Source: JASLDZ01 sp038226305 (lineage in GTDB: Bacteria > Pseudomonadota > Alphaproteobacteria > Caulobacterales > Caulobacteraceae). From it: DNA of 58,407 nucleotides. Each line of letters begins with the position of its first letter. Within the stretch, counting starts at the first letter, position 1. Made by a program: the position numbers and the translations under genes. The notes beneath the pieces are model-generated. The model had not been told where the DNA came from and did not search any database. It was given only the letters and a program-made list of their open reading frames with translations. Location of the stretch: NCBI GenBank assembly GCA_038226305.1, contig JBBRQN010000017.1, positions 1-58,407 on the forward strand, given 5' to 3'. This document shows positions 26,087 to 34,348 of the stretch, piece by piece.

Positions 26087-28369
26087 TCACGCCTCGGTCA
26101 CGTCCGCCAGCGGCGCGTCCAGCCGCCACTCCACTCCGGCCGATGCGAAGTTGATCTTCGCAATCCCGCCGAACTCCTGACCCACATTCGATTCGATCAG
26201 CCGCGAGCCGAAGGAGCGCCGGGCGGGCTCGACGACGGGTGGGCCGCCGCTTTCGCGCCATTCGATGACGAGGCGGGAATCGGAACCGTCGCCGCTCACG
26301 TGCCACGACAGGTCCACGCGCCCCGTCAGGACCGAGAGGGAGCCGTACTTGGTGGCATTGGTGGCGAGTTCGTGGAGCGCCAGGGTCAGGGCGAGGGCAG
26401 GTTTGGCGCCGAGTTTCAGGTCTTCACCGCTGCGCCGGATCCGCTCGCCGCCCGGATCGTGTGGAGCCACGGCGGAATCGATCACGCTGCGGATCGGTGC
26501 GGCCGTCCAGGTGCGTTCGGTCAGGGTATCGAGGGCGCCGCCAAGCGCCACGAGGCGCTCGGCGAAGATGCGCCGGGCCTCGTCCCGGCTGGAGGCCGTG
26601 CGCAGCGTCTGCGAGCCGATGGACTGCACCATGGCCAGCATGTTCTTCATGCGGTGCCGCAGCTCTTCGGACAGCAGCCGGCGCTGCGCTTCCATGACCT
26701 TCTCGGCCGTGATGTCGCGCAGGGTGCCGATGAAGACATCGTCGCCGGGTGCCCGCCCGCCCCGCACGCCCACCCAGCGATCGGCCCCAGAGGGCAGGCG
26801 GATGCGAAGCTCGTCGTCGTAGCTGCGGCCCTCTAGGGCAAAGCTGATCCGCTCCAGGGCCCCGGCCTGGTCGTCGGGATGCAGTCGGCCGATGAAATCG
26901 TTCAGGAAGGTGATAGGCGCGTCCGGCGCGACCTCGAAGATCCTGCGGGTGCGGGAGTCCCATTCCACCGCCTGGGTGGCGGGATCGAACGACCATGTGC
27001 CCACGTCCGCCGCATCCAGCGCCAGTTGCAGGCGCAGGGCCGAGTCCACCCGCTCCAGGTCGCGCTGCACCCGGTCGGACACATCGCGCATCACGCCTGT
27101 GAAGCGGATGCAGTGCCCAAACTCGAAAAAGCTGCGCCCTGTGGCCTCGATCCAGCGCCAGCCGCCCTCTGGTGCCCGCACCCGGAACGTCTGCTCGAAG
27201 CCGCCCTGGCGCTCCGGGTCGATCGCGGCCTTCGTGGCCTCCAGGATCGCCGCCTGATCGTCGGGGTGAACATGGCCCAGCGTGGCGTTGAAGTCGCGAT
27301 CCTCGCCCGGCGCGAGGCCGAACATGTCGCGCAGCCGGTCGTCGTAGTAGCGCGTGCCCGCTGCCGGATTGTGATCCCACCGGCCGAGGCCCCCGGCCTT
27401 GAGGGCCACCTGCAGCGCCGCGGCCGTGGACTTCTGGTCGTCTTCCACGCGACGGCGGTCGGTAATGTCGATGGCGGCGCCGGGAAAGCGATCGGGGCGG
27501 CCTTCGGCGTCGTAGATCACCCGGCCGCGAGCCATCACCCAGCGCGGCGTCTTGGACCCCAACGGCGGGCGGAGGCGGAATTCCTCGGCGAAGATGTCAC
27601 CCGTTTCGATGGCGGTCTTGATGGCGGCGCTCACGACCGGGCGATCCGCCTCCTCCATCCCCAGCATGAAGTTCTGGAAGGGGATGCCCCTGGCCGCCTC
27701 TGCCGGATCGACGTGGTAGAATTCGGCGAACCGGGCGTCTGCGAAGACCTCGTCCGTCTTGATGTGCCAGACCCACGATCCGATGAGCTGGGCATCCATC
27801 GCGGCCTGCAGGCGCGCATCGCTGATCTCGCGCTCCACCCGGCTGGAGCGCTCGGCTCCGACGGAGCGGCGCAGCTCCAGCTGCGACATGGCCTGCCGCG
27901 CCACACCGAGCAGCAGCTGGCGCTGTTTCGGGGTCAGGCCCTCCGGCCTCGGACGCGTGTCGATCACGCAGGCCGCGCCCAGCGCCTCGCCCGAGGGGGT
28001 CCGCATCACCGCGCCCGCGTAGAACCGGACGCCCATAGTCCCCGTGACCATCGGGTTGTCGGCGAAGCGCGGATCGGAGGTCGCGTCGCGCACCTCCATG
28101 AACTCCGGCTCGTTCAGGGCACGGCTACAGAAGGAGACCGAGCGGTCGGTCTCGCGCACGCCGATGCCGGTCTCGGCCTTGAACCACTGGCGGTCGTCGT
28201 CCACGAGGCTGATGGCCGCCATCGGCGTGTCGCACACGGCGGCGGCCAGATCGGCGAGATCGTCGAAGCCGATCTCGCGCTCGGTGTCGAGCACGGCATA
28301 GGCGCGCAAGGCGGCGAGGCGCCGGGCCTCGGAAGCCTCGTGCTCCGCCTTGATCTTGTCAAACCGCAT
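26087..28369 (-). CDS. GAF/PAS sensor histidine kinase of the HWE family
   Basis: The 760-residue cytoplasmic kinase has an N-terminal GAF domain (about residues 20-170), three PAS domains (about 185-310, 315-435 and 445-555) and an HWE kinase core. The phospho-acceptor is His572 in LRHRMKNMLAMVQSIG; N-box LHELATNATKYG (Asn671); and the family-defining W-x-E in IEWRESGG (704-706). No signal peptide or membrane helix is seen, so it senses an internal signal, possibly light, redox or a small ligand, but the chromophore-binding Cys of LOV domains is not present. No response regulator or general stress sigma/anti-sigma pair is adjacent, so it is an orphan kinase. Confidence 0.9.
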   Translation of the reverse strand: MRFDKIKAEHEASEARRLAALRAYAVLDTEREIGFDDLADLAAAVCDTPMAAISLVDDDRQWFKAETGIGVRETDRSVSFCSRALNEPEFMEVRDATSDPRFADNPMVTGTMGVRFYAGAVMRTPSGEALGAACVIDTRPRPEGLTPKQRQLLLGVARQAMSQLELRRSVGAERSSRVEREISDARLQAAMDAQLIGSWVWHIKTDEVFADARFAEFYHVDPAEAARGIPFQNFMLGMEEADRPVVSAAIKTAIETGDIFAEEFRLRPPLGSKTPRWVMARGRVIYDAEGRPDRFPGAAIDITDRRRVEDDQKSTAAALQVALKAGGLGRWDHNPAAGTRYYDDRLRDMFGLAPGEDRDFNATLGHVHPDDQAAILEATKAAIDPERQGGFEQTFRVRAPEGGWRWIEATGRSFFEFGHCIRFTGVMRDVSDRVQRDLERVDSALRLQLALDAADVGTWSFDPATQAVEWDSRTRRIFEVAPDAPITFLNDFIGRLHPDDQAGALERISFALEGRSYDDELRIRLPSGADRWVGVRGGRAPGDDVFIGTLRDITAEKVMEAQRRLLSEELRHRMKNMLAMVQSIGSQTLRTASSRDEARRIFAERLVALGGALDTLTERTWTAAPIRSVIDSAVAPHDPGGERIRRSGEDLKLGAKPALALTLALHELATNATKYGSLSVLTGRVDLSWHVSGDGSDSRLVIEWRESGGPPVVEPARRSFGSRLIESNVGQEFGGIAKINFASAGVEWRLDAPLADVTEA

Positions 28370-28443
28370 GCCCCCGGAGCTACCCGCTGGCTCGACCGAT
28401 TTGAAGGGGGCTTAGCGCCGCGCGAGGCGGCATTGCGTCCCGA

Positions 28444-28752
28444 TCAGATCGGCATGCGCATGATTTCCTGATAGGCGCTGATCACCTGGTCGCGCACGGC
28501 CATCACCGTCTCGAGGCTGGCCTGGGCGGAGCTGACGGCGGTGACCACGTCAACGAGTTCGGCCTTGCCCGCGGTGTGGGCCTGCATCATCGCCTCAGCC
28601 TTGCGCTGGCCGCCCACCGCATCGTCCATCGCGTGCTGGACCATACGGGAGAAGTCCACGCCCTCGGCGCCGCCGGTGCCTAGCGTGGGGGCGCCGCCCG
28701 CACCCTGCTGAACAGCCGCATAGGCCTTGGCCGCGATCATGGGAGACAGCAT
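28444..28752 (-). CDS. fliE: Flagellar hook-basal body protein FliE
   Basis: The 102-residue protein links the MS ring to the proximal rod. The family C-terminus is clear (SSAQASLETVMAVRDQVISAYQEIMRMPI). It lies 10 nt after flgC on the minus strand in the order flgB-flgC-fliE, the conserved operon. Confidence 0.94.
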   Translation of the reverse strand: MLSPMIAAKAYAAVQQGAGGAPTLGTGGAEGVDFSRMVQHAMDDAVGGQRKAEAMMQAHTAGKAELVDVVTAVSSAQASLETVMAVRDQVISAYQEIMRMPI

Positions 28753-28762
28753 CTCGCGAGCC

Positions 28763-29203
28763 CTACTTCTTGAGAATGTCGAGGGTGCGGTTGGTCATCG
28801 ACCGCGCGGTTTCGATCACGCTGAGGTTGGCCTCGTAGGCCCGCTGGGCCTCTCGCATATCCAGCGCCTCCACCAGGGGATCGACGTTGGGCATGGAGAC
28901 GTAGCCCTTGGCGTCAGCCGCGGGGTGGCCCGGATTGTATTCCCGGCGGAAGGCGGAGGTGTCGGCCTGCACGCCTGTCATGCGCACCCCGGTCACCCTC
29001 ACACCGCCCACCTGCCCGTCCATCTCGACAGGCTTGAACACGGGCGTCTGGCGACGATAGGGCGCGCCGCCGCCCGTGGTGGACGTGGAGTCCGCATTGG
29101 CGAGGTTTTCGGCGATGACCCGCATGCGCTGCTGCTGGGCGCGCAGGGCCGAGGCGGCCACGGCCATGACCGGATCGACGCCAGCCGTCTTGTTGGAGTT
29201 CAT
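28763..29203 (-). CDS. flgC: Flagellar basal-body rod protein FlgC
   Basis: The 146-residue proximal rod subunit has the N-terminal rod motif ASALRAQQQRMRVIAENLANADST and the C-terminal SMPNVDPLVEALDMREAQRAYEANL followed by ARSMTNRTLDILKK. It is the second gene of flgB-flgC-fliE. It is exported through the flagellar type III system and has no cleaved signal. Confidence 0.96.
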   Translation of the reverse strand: MNSNKTAGVDPVMAVAASALRAQQQRMRVIAENLANADSTSTTGGGAPYRRQTPVFKPVEMDGQVGGVRVTGVRMTGVQADTSAFRREYNPGHPAADAKGYVSMPNVDPLVEALDMREAQRAYEANLSVIETARSMTNRTLDILKK

Positions 29204-29229
29204 GACCTACACCCTGCCAAGCGACATCG

Positions 29230-29628
29230 TCAGCCGCCCGGCTTGCGCGCGGCGGTGCGCAGCATCGACATGGACTGCTGGTACATCGAGATCGCCGCAT
29301 CGTAGTCGGCGCGGGCCTCCGACATCTTCATCATCTGCTCTTCCAGCACGACCTGGTTGCCATCGAGCCGGGCCTCGCCATCCGGTGCGGAAATGGGCCT
29401 CGACGCGGCGGAAGCCTTCACACGCCCCACGATGTGCCCGCCCTGGGTGCGGGCCATGCCCGTACCGCCCTGCATGGCGGCCTCGAAGCTGAAGGCCTTC
29501 AGATCCTTCGGCGCAAAGCCCGGCGTCTCCGAGTTGGCGACGTTCTGCGCGATCAGCCCCTGACGCCGGGCATCATAGCCGAGCTTGGCCTTGAGCATGC
29601 CGAACAGGGGGATGTCGTCGAGGGTCAC
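29230..29628 (-). CDS. flgB: Flagellar basal-body rod protein FlgB
   Basis: The 132-residue rod subunit begins at a GTG and has ARRQGLIAQNVANSETPGF (about residues 20-38) typical of rod proteins, and a C-terminal SEARADYDAAISMYQQSMSMLRTA. It heads the minus-strand flagellar operon, divergent from fliO; the 85-nt spacer carries the GTTAACGGGGCG motif. Confidence 0.94.
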   Translation of the reverse strand: MTLDDIPLFGMLKAKLGYDARRQGLIAQNVANSETPGFAPKDLKAFSFEAAMQGGTGMARTQGGHIVGRVKASAASRPISAPDGEARLDGNQVVLEEQMMKMSEARADYDAAISMYQQSMSMLRTAARKPGG

Positions 29629-29673
29629 GGGTCTTCGCCTCAGCTGAACTGGGCCGAACTTGCCGGGTGCATG

Positions 29674-29685
29674 GTTAACGGGGCG
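29674..29685 (+). promoter_or_regulatory. GTTAACGGGGCG motif between flgB and fliO
   Basis: This is the third copy of the GTTAACGGGGYG word, in the context ATGGTTAACGGGGCG. It lies 28 nt before the fliO ATG and 46 nt before the flgB start on the other strand. In Caulobacter early flagellar genes are controlled by CtrA, whose sites contain TTAAC, so this is a good candidate site for divergent control. Confidence 0.5.
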
Positions 29686-29713
29686 TCAATCCTTGCCGGG
29701 CACACCTGCGGGC

Positions 29714-29998
29714 ATGGACCTTCTGGCCCTCGTCCGCGCCGCTTTCGGGCTCATCCTCACGCTGGGTCTCGTGGGGCTGTGCGCCTATGCGGCCCGCCGG
29801 TGGGGGCCCACGGGCATGTTCCAGATGAAGCCCGCCGCGGATCGCCGCATGGCCATCGTCGAGACCCTGTCGCTGGGCCCGACAACGCGCCTCCTCATCG
29901 TCAGGGTGGATGCGGAGGAGCGGATGGTGATCGTGGGCGAAGGCCGCGTGCTGCCCGGCCCGGCCAAGGCCCAGAGCGGAAGCCGCGCCGATGCGTGA
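29714..29998 (+). CDS. fliO: Flagellar biosynthesis protein FliO
   Basis: The 94-residue protein has one N-terminal membrane helix (about residues 5-25, AAFGLILTLGLVGLCAYAA) and a short cytoplasmic part with MAIVETLSLGPTTRLLIVRVD, the FliO signature. It chaperones FliP pore assembly. ATG 29714 was chosen over an in-frame start 54 nt upstream because the helix then starts at residue 5. It overlaps fliP by 8 nt. Confidence 0.88.
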   Translation: MDLLALVRAAFGLILTLGLVGLCAYAARRWGPTGMFQMKPAADRRMAIVETLSLGPTTRLLIVRVDAEERMVIVGEGRVLPGPAKAQSGSRADA

Positions 29999-30821
29999 CC
30001 TGTTCAAGTCGATCCGCACCCTGCCCGCCGCCGAGTGGCGACGCGCCCTGTGGCTCTCCATTGCGTTCACGATGGCCAGCATGGCCTGGCCAACGTTCGC
30101 CCTCGCCCAGCAGCTCGCGGCCTCACCCGCTGGCGGTGCCGGAGCGACTAGCTTGGCGATCAACCTCGGCTCGGGCGGCGGCCTGACCGACCGGGTGGTG
30201 CAACTCGTGGGCCTGCTGACGGTGCTGAGCCTCGCCCCCTCCATCGTGATGATGACCACGAGCTTCGTACGGATCGTCGTGGTGCTGAGTCTCCTGCGCA
30301 CCGCGCTCGGCCTGCAGCAGAGCCCGCCCAACGCGGTGATCGTGAGCTTGAGCCTGTTCCTTACCGCCATCGTCATGGGGCCGACCTTCACGGCCAGCTA
30401 CAACGCCGGCATCCGCCCTCTGCTGGATCACAAGATGGAGCTGCCGCAGGCCTTCGGCGCCGCCTCCACCCCTGTGAAGACCTTCATGCTGAGCCAGGTG
30501 GACCGGGAAGACCTCGGCCTCTTCATGCGGCTGTCAAAGACCCCGCGCCCCAAGACCGCGCAGGAGACGCCCCTTCAGGTGGTGACGCCCGCATTCATGA
30601 TCTCGGAGCTGAAGCGCGCTTTTCAGATCGGCTTCCTTCTGTTCGTGCCGTTCCTCGTGATCGATCTCGTGGTGGCCAGCGTGCTCATGAGCATGGGCAT
30701 GATGATGCTGCCGCCGGTAGTGGTGAGCCTGCCGTTCAAGCTGATCTTCTTCGTGCTTGTCGACGGGTGGCGGCTGGTGGCCGGGAGCCTGGTGGAAAGC
30801 TTCCGGCACGGCACGGGCTGA
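29991..30821 (+). CDS. fliP: Flagellar export pore protein FliP
   Basis: The 276-residue protein has an N-terminal signal-like segment (about residues 15-40) and membrane helices. Family motifs include VVQLVGLLTVLSLAPSIVMMTTSFVRIVVVLSLLR and MLPPVVVSLPFKLIFFVLVDGW near the C-terminus. It forms the export gate with FliQ and FliR, which are not in the window. Confidence 0.97.
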   Translation: MRDLFKSIRTLPAAEWRRALWLSIAFTMASMAWPTFALAQQLAASPAGGAGATSLAINLGSGGGLTDRVVQLVGLLTVLSLAPSIVMMTTSFVRIVVVLSLLRTALGLQQSPPNAVIVSLSLFLTAIVMGPTFTASYNAGIRPLLDHKMELPQAFGAASTPVKTFMLSQVDREDLGLFMRLSKTPRPKTAQETPLQVVTPAFMISELKRAFQIGFLLFVPFLVIDLVVASVLMSMGMMMLPPVVVSLPFKLIFFVLVDGWRLVAGSLVESFRHGTG

Positions 30822-30855
30822 GCGGACCACGCGCTTTGGCGTTTGACAGGAACGC

Positions 30856-31335
30856 TCAGACCCCGGCCACGGCCAGTCTGGCGTTCAGGCCTTGGCGTTC
30901 CGCCTCGATGACGCAGCCCACCCGTCGCAGCAGCCGCTTCTGCGCGCTTTGAGGCTTCTCGGCGCTCCAGCCTGCGATCACCCCCGGGCGGGGGCCAGCG
31001 GGCACGGGCAGATCGAGCAGATCCTCCTCATGGAAGGGTGTCTCAGCCAGATGACGTTCGGCTCGCAGCGGCAGGTGCGCTTCGGTGGCCAGGGTCGGAG
31101 CCAAGCGGTCGAGCAGCAGCGGTGCAGGGCTCGGCGGCGGCTCGGCCTCGGTCGGGCGGCGACCGAATCGCGACGCCCCCGGGCGCGGCGGCGGCGGCGC
31201 GTGGGTGTCGTCTCGCTTGGAGAGACCGGTCACCGCCGGGGCCACGCTGCGGCTTCCGAACAGGCCCTTGCGTTCTGGCTCGAGCGCCTGCGCCTGCAGC
31301 ATCGACCGGAAGTGCGCCAGCTCCGCCTGCTTCAT
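30856..31335 (-). CDS. Protein of unknown function, probably disordered
   Basis: The 159-residue protein begins MKQAELAHFRSMLQAQALEPERKGLFGSR, a short helical segment, followed by a long proline- and alanine-rich stretch with SKRDDTHAPPPPRPG and a basic C-terminus. No membrane segment or known domain is seen. A weak GGGGGCGGA site precedes the ATG. It stands alone between fliP and a tRNA gene and converges with fliP. It may be a regulator or adaptor; function is not inferred. Confidence 0.55.
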   Translation of the reverse strand: MKQAELAHFRSMLQAQALEPERKGLFGSRSVAPAVTGLSKRDDTHAPPPPRPGASRFGRRPTEAEPPPSPAPLLLDRLAPTLATEAHLPLRAERHLAETPFHEEDLLDLPVPAGPRPGVIAGWSAEKPQSAQKRLLRRVGCVIEAERQGLNARLAVAGV

Positions 31336-31424
31336 CGATCCGCCCCCGCCAATCGGGCGAGGGTCCGCCCCAGCGCATCAAAGCCGGATGAAAATGTGGA
31401 GTTAACAAGGGCTTGGTACGGTGG

Positions 31425-31501
31425 TGGCGTCCCCGGCGTGACTCGAACACGCGACCCCAGGTTTAGGAAACCTGTGCTCTATCCGGCTGAGCTACGGAGA
31501 C
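31425..31501 (-). tRNA. tRNA-Arg(CCU)
   Basis: The 77-nt minus-strand sequence forms a standard cloverleaf. The acceptor GTCTCCG pairs with CGGGGAC (one G-T pair) and the discriminator is G with encoded CCA. The anticodon loop TTCCTAA gives CCT. The T-loop is TTCGAGT. It reads the AGG arginine codon, rare in this GC-rich genome. Confidence 0.97.
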
Positions 31502-31676
31502 GAACCGCCCCCTTGTTAGCTCACCCCTGCGACCCTTGAGAAGGCACCCTTTTTGCGGGCAAAGCTTGCGCGAGGCCCCTGTGTCGCGTTTTGTGAACTT
31601 CATCGTCATGCTTCGGAGACCGGAACCAACCGGGGCCGTGGGGGAGCGCGGGCGGATAACCGAAGAGAGAACGGCG

Positions 31677-33500
31677 TTGAGCGAAGTCCTGATCCGGGGC
31701 CTTGAGAAGGTCCCGACCGCCCACCGCGGCCTGATCGCATGGGTGAACGAAGTCGCCGAGCTCACCCAGCCCGACCGCGTTTACTGGTGCGACGGCTCCG
31801 AGGCTGAATGGCGCGCCCTGACCGACGAACTGGTTGCGGCCGGCACCATGCAGCGCCTCAACCCGCTCCTCCGCCCCGACAGCTACTACGCCGCCTCCGA
31901 CCCGCGAGACGTGGCGCGTGTCGAAAGCCGCACCTTCATCTGCTCGCAGAACAAGGAAGACGCCGGCCCTACCAACAACTGGATGGACCCGGCCGAGATG
32001 CGGGCCACCCTGCATCCCCTGTTAGAAGGCTCGATGCGCGGCCGCACCATGTATGTGGTGCCGTTCTGCATGGGCCCCATCGGTTCGCCGATCTCCGCCC
32101 TAGGCGTCGAGATCACTGACAGCGCCTACGTCGCGGTCTCCATGCGCATCATGACCCGCATGGGCAAACAGGCGCTCGACATGCTGGGTACCGACGGCAT
32201 GTTCGTGCCCGCCGTCCACACCGTGGGTGCCCCACTGCAGCCGGGCGAAAAGTCCGCCGCCTGGCCCTGCAACGAAAACAAGTACATCGTGCACTACCCC
32301 GAGACGCGGGAAATCTGGTCCTACGGCTCCGGCTACGGTGGCAACGCCCTTCTTGGGAAGAAGTGCTACGCGCTCCGCATCGCTTCTGTGATGGCCCGCG
32401 ACGAGGGCTGGCTGGCCGAGCACATGCTCATCCTCAAGCTCACTTCGCCTGAGGGCGTCTCCAAGTTTATCGCCGCCGCCTTCCCCTCGGCGTGCGGCAA
32501 GACCAACCTCGCCATGCTGGCTCCGACGATCCCCGGCTGGAAGGCCGAGACCGTGGGCGACGACATCTGCTGGATGCGCAAGGCCGCGGACGGTCGCCTC
32601 TATGCCATCAACCCGGAAGCCGGCTTCTTCGGCGTGGCGCCCGGCACGGGCATGAGCACCAACCGCTCGGCCATCGAGACGCTGAAGTCGGGCTGCATCT
32701 TCACCAACGTGGCCATGACCGACGACGGCGACGTGTGGTGGGAGGGGCTGACCGACGACAAGCCCGCCCACCTGATCGACTGGCGCGGTAAGGACTGGAC
32801 GCCCGCCTCCACCGAGCCAGCCGCCCACCCCAACGCCCGCTTCACCGCCCCCGCGGGCCAGTGCCCCGTGATCGCGCCCGAGTGGGAAGACCCTGCGGGC
32901 GTGCCCATCGACGCCATCCTGTTCGGCGGCCGCCGCGCCACCGCCGTGCCGCTGGTGACCGAGGCGTTCGACTGGGAGCACGGGGTGTTCCTAGCCTCCA
33001 ACGTGGCCTCGGAAGGCACCGCCGCCGCCGAGGGCCTCGTCGGGTCGCTCCGCCGCGACCCCTTCGCCATGCTGCCGTTCTGCGGATACAACATGGCCGA
33101 CTACTTCGGTCACTGGCTGAAGGTCGGAAAAGACCTGGGCGACAAGGCCCCGAAGATCTTCTTCGTGAACTGGTTCCGCAAGGATGAGCACGGCCGCTAC
33201 GTATGGCCGGGCTATGGCGAAAACGCCCGGGTGCTGAAGTGGATCTGCCAGCGCCTGGACGGTGCGGCCGAGGCCGTGGAGAGCCCCATCGGCCGCCTGC
33301 CCGCCCAAGGCTCGCTCGACCTGTCCGGCCTCGATCTGGACGATCACGCCGTGCGTATCCTCACCCACATCGACATCTCGGTGTGGAAGGAAGAGGCGGC
33401 CTCGATCCCCGCGGCCTACGAGCAGTTCGGCGCAAAGCTCCCCAACGCCCTGTGGGCGCAGCATCAGGCGCTGATCAACCGGCTGATGGCGGCGCGCTGA
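31677..33500 (+). CDS. pckG: Phosphoenolpyruvate carboxykinase (GTP)
   Basis: The enzyme converts oxaloacetate to phosphoenolpyruvate with GTP. Start at TTG 31677 gives 607 residues, the normal family length, with N-terminus near LIAWVNEVAELTQPDRVYW that aligns with other GTP-type enzymes, and a GAAGAGAG upstream; the frame stays open to 31536. Motifs: FCMGPIGSPIS (PEP side), SACGKTNLAML with the reactive Cys (about 271-281), DDICWM metal ligands and NWFRKDEHGRYVWPGYGEN. It is a gluconeogenic enzyme. The GTP type is less common in Alphaproteobacteria than the ATP type. Confidence 0.95.
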   Translation: MSEVLIRGLEKVPTAHRGLIAWVNEVAELTQPDRVYWCDGSEAEWRALTDELVAAGTMQRLNPLLRPDSYYAASDPRDVARVESRTFICSQNKEDAGPTNNWMDPAEMRATLHPLLEGSMRGRTMYVVPFCMGPIGSPISALGVEITDSAYVAVSMRIMTRMGKQALDMLGTDGMFVPAVHTVGAPLQPGEKSAAWPCNENKYIVHYPETREIWSYGSGYGGNALLGKKCYALRIASVMARDEGWLAEHMLILKLTSPEGVSKFIAAAFPSACGKTNLAMLAPTIPGWKAETVGDDICWMRKAADGRLYAINPEAGFFGVAPGTGMSTNRSAIETLKSGCIFTNVAMTDDGDVWWEGLTDDKPAHLIDWRGKDWTPASTEPAAHPNARFTAPAGQCPVIAPEWEDPAGVPIDAILFGGRRATAVPLVTEAFDWEHGVFLASNVASEGTAAAEGLVGSLRRDPFAMLPFCGYNMADYFGHWLKVGKDLGDKAPKIFFVNWFRKDEHGRYVWPGYGENARVLKWICQRLDGAAEAVESPIGRLPAQGSLDLSGLDLDDHAVRILTHIDISVWKEEAASIPAAYEQFGAKLPNALWAQHQALINRLMAAR

Positions 33501-33509
33501 GCGAACCGC

Positions 33510-33584
33510 TCAAACCCGCCACAGCATCACGAGAAGCGCGCCCCACGAGGTGAGCATCCAGACGCTGGCGACGGCTTTGAGCAC
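33510..33584 (-). CDS. Possible 24-residue membrane peptide
   Basis: A GTG-started frame reads VLKAVASVWMLTSWGALLVMLW, almost one hydrophobic helix, ending at TGA 33510. GGGAGG lies 5 nt upstream of the GTG. The ribosome binding site and start codon are inside a perfect 12-bp hairpin, so translation could be gated. Its length is at the limit of what can be supported, and it could be chance; no homologue is known to me. Confidence 0.4.
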   Translation of the reverse strand: MLKAVASVWMLTSWGALLVMLWRV

Positions 33585-33618
33585 GGTGACCTCCCCTCGT
33601 TCTTGAGGAGGTCACCGT
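33583..33618. promoter_or_regulatory. Perfect 12-bp inverted repeat between pckG and dps
   Basis: ACGGTGACCTCC (33583-33594) and GGAGGTCACCGT (33607-33618) pair perfectly over a 12-nt loop. It lies between the convergent pckG and dps genes and may be a bidirectional terminator, though no T-run follows on either side. On the minus strand it also covers the ribosome binding site and GTG of the 24-residue frame. Confidence 0.6.
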
Positions 33619-33651
33619 AGGTAGCGGCTACGTCACCGCCGGTCGCATGGA

Positions 33652-34278
33652 TCAGGCTGACTTCGCAGAATTCGTCGCCGGCACGCCGTTCGCCGCTTCC
33701 GGCAGGAGGGGCGTGGCCGCGAGGTGCTCGGCCAGGAACCACACCTGCGGTTCGTGGGTGCGGATAAGGTTGGAGACGATCAGGTCGTTGGTGCCGTCGT
33801 CGCCATAGTCCGCCGCTTCGGCCGCGGCTTCCCGCAGGTATTCGAGGCAGGCGCGGTGCGCTTCCAGAAGGCGCGAGATCACAGAGGGCACGTCCTCGCG
33901 ACCCTGCGGCGGGCGCTCGAGCTTGGTAAGCTCGGCCACGTCATGGGGCGTGGCGATGGAGAGGCCGCCCAGCGACATGATGCGCTCCGCGATCATGTCC
34001 ACCGCTTCCGCCTGCTTCTCATAGTGCGTGTCGAGGAGGAGGTGCAGGGAGTAGAACGTGGCGCCCGAGACCTGCCAGTGCGCCTTCTTGTAAAGGTCGC
34101 GCATCATCATCGTGTCGGCCAGTATCTGGTTCAGGGCACCGACCGAACGCTGCCGGGCGTTGTCTTCCAGAGCCAGCGGGAGGTCCTTCAGGGTGCCGAA
34201 CTCCTGGATCACCCGCGACGGCACATCGTACATCGGCTGGGCTTGATCGATCTTCTTCACGACGGCTGACTTGGCCAT
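33652..34278 (-). CDS. dps: Dps/ferritin-like DNA-protecting protein
   Basis: The 208-residue protein has the Dps four-helix ferroxidase motif: KKAHWQVSGATFYSLHLLLDTHYEKQAEAVDMIAERIMSLGG is broken here as HWQV (His ligand), LLLDTHYE (Asp) and VDMIAER (Glu). It is longer than common Dps (about 160-190 aa) because of a basic N-terminal extension (MAKSAVVKK) and a C-terminal alanine-rich tail. It stores iron and protects DNA under stress. ATG 34278 follows a GGAGC. It lies 70 nt after selO. Confidence 0.9.
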   Translation of the reverse strand: MAKSAVVKKIDQAQPMYDVPSRVIQEFGTLKDLPLALEDNARQRSVGALNQILADTMMMRDLYKKAHWQVSGATFYSLHLLLDTHYEKQAEAVDMIAERIMSLGGLSIATPHDVAELTKLERPPQGREDVPSVISRLLEAHRACLEYLREAAAEAADYGDDGTNDLIVSNLIRTHEPQVWFLAEHLAATPLLPEAANGVPATNSAKSA

Positions 34279-34348
34279 TGGGGAGTGCTCCGGTCTGAAA
34301 GGCGCGGCGGCACGGGGACGGGATGGTCCTGCGCCGCCGCTGCAAAGT

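Noticed and set aside
26879..28471. 530-codon plus-strand frame opposite the HWE kinase
   Set aside because: Shadow frame without domain signatures.
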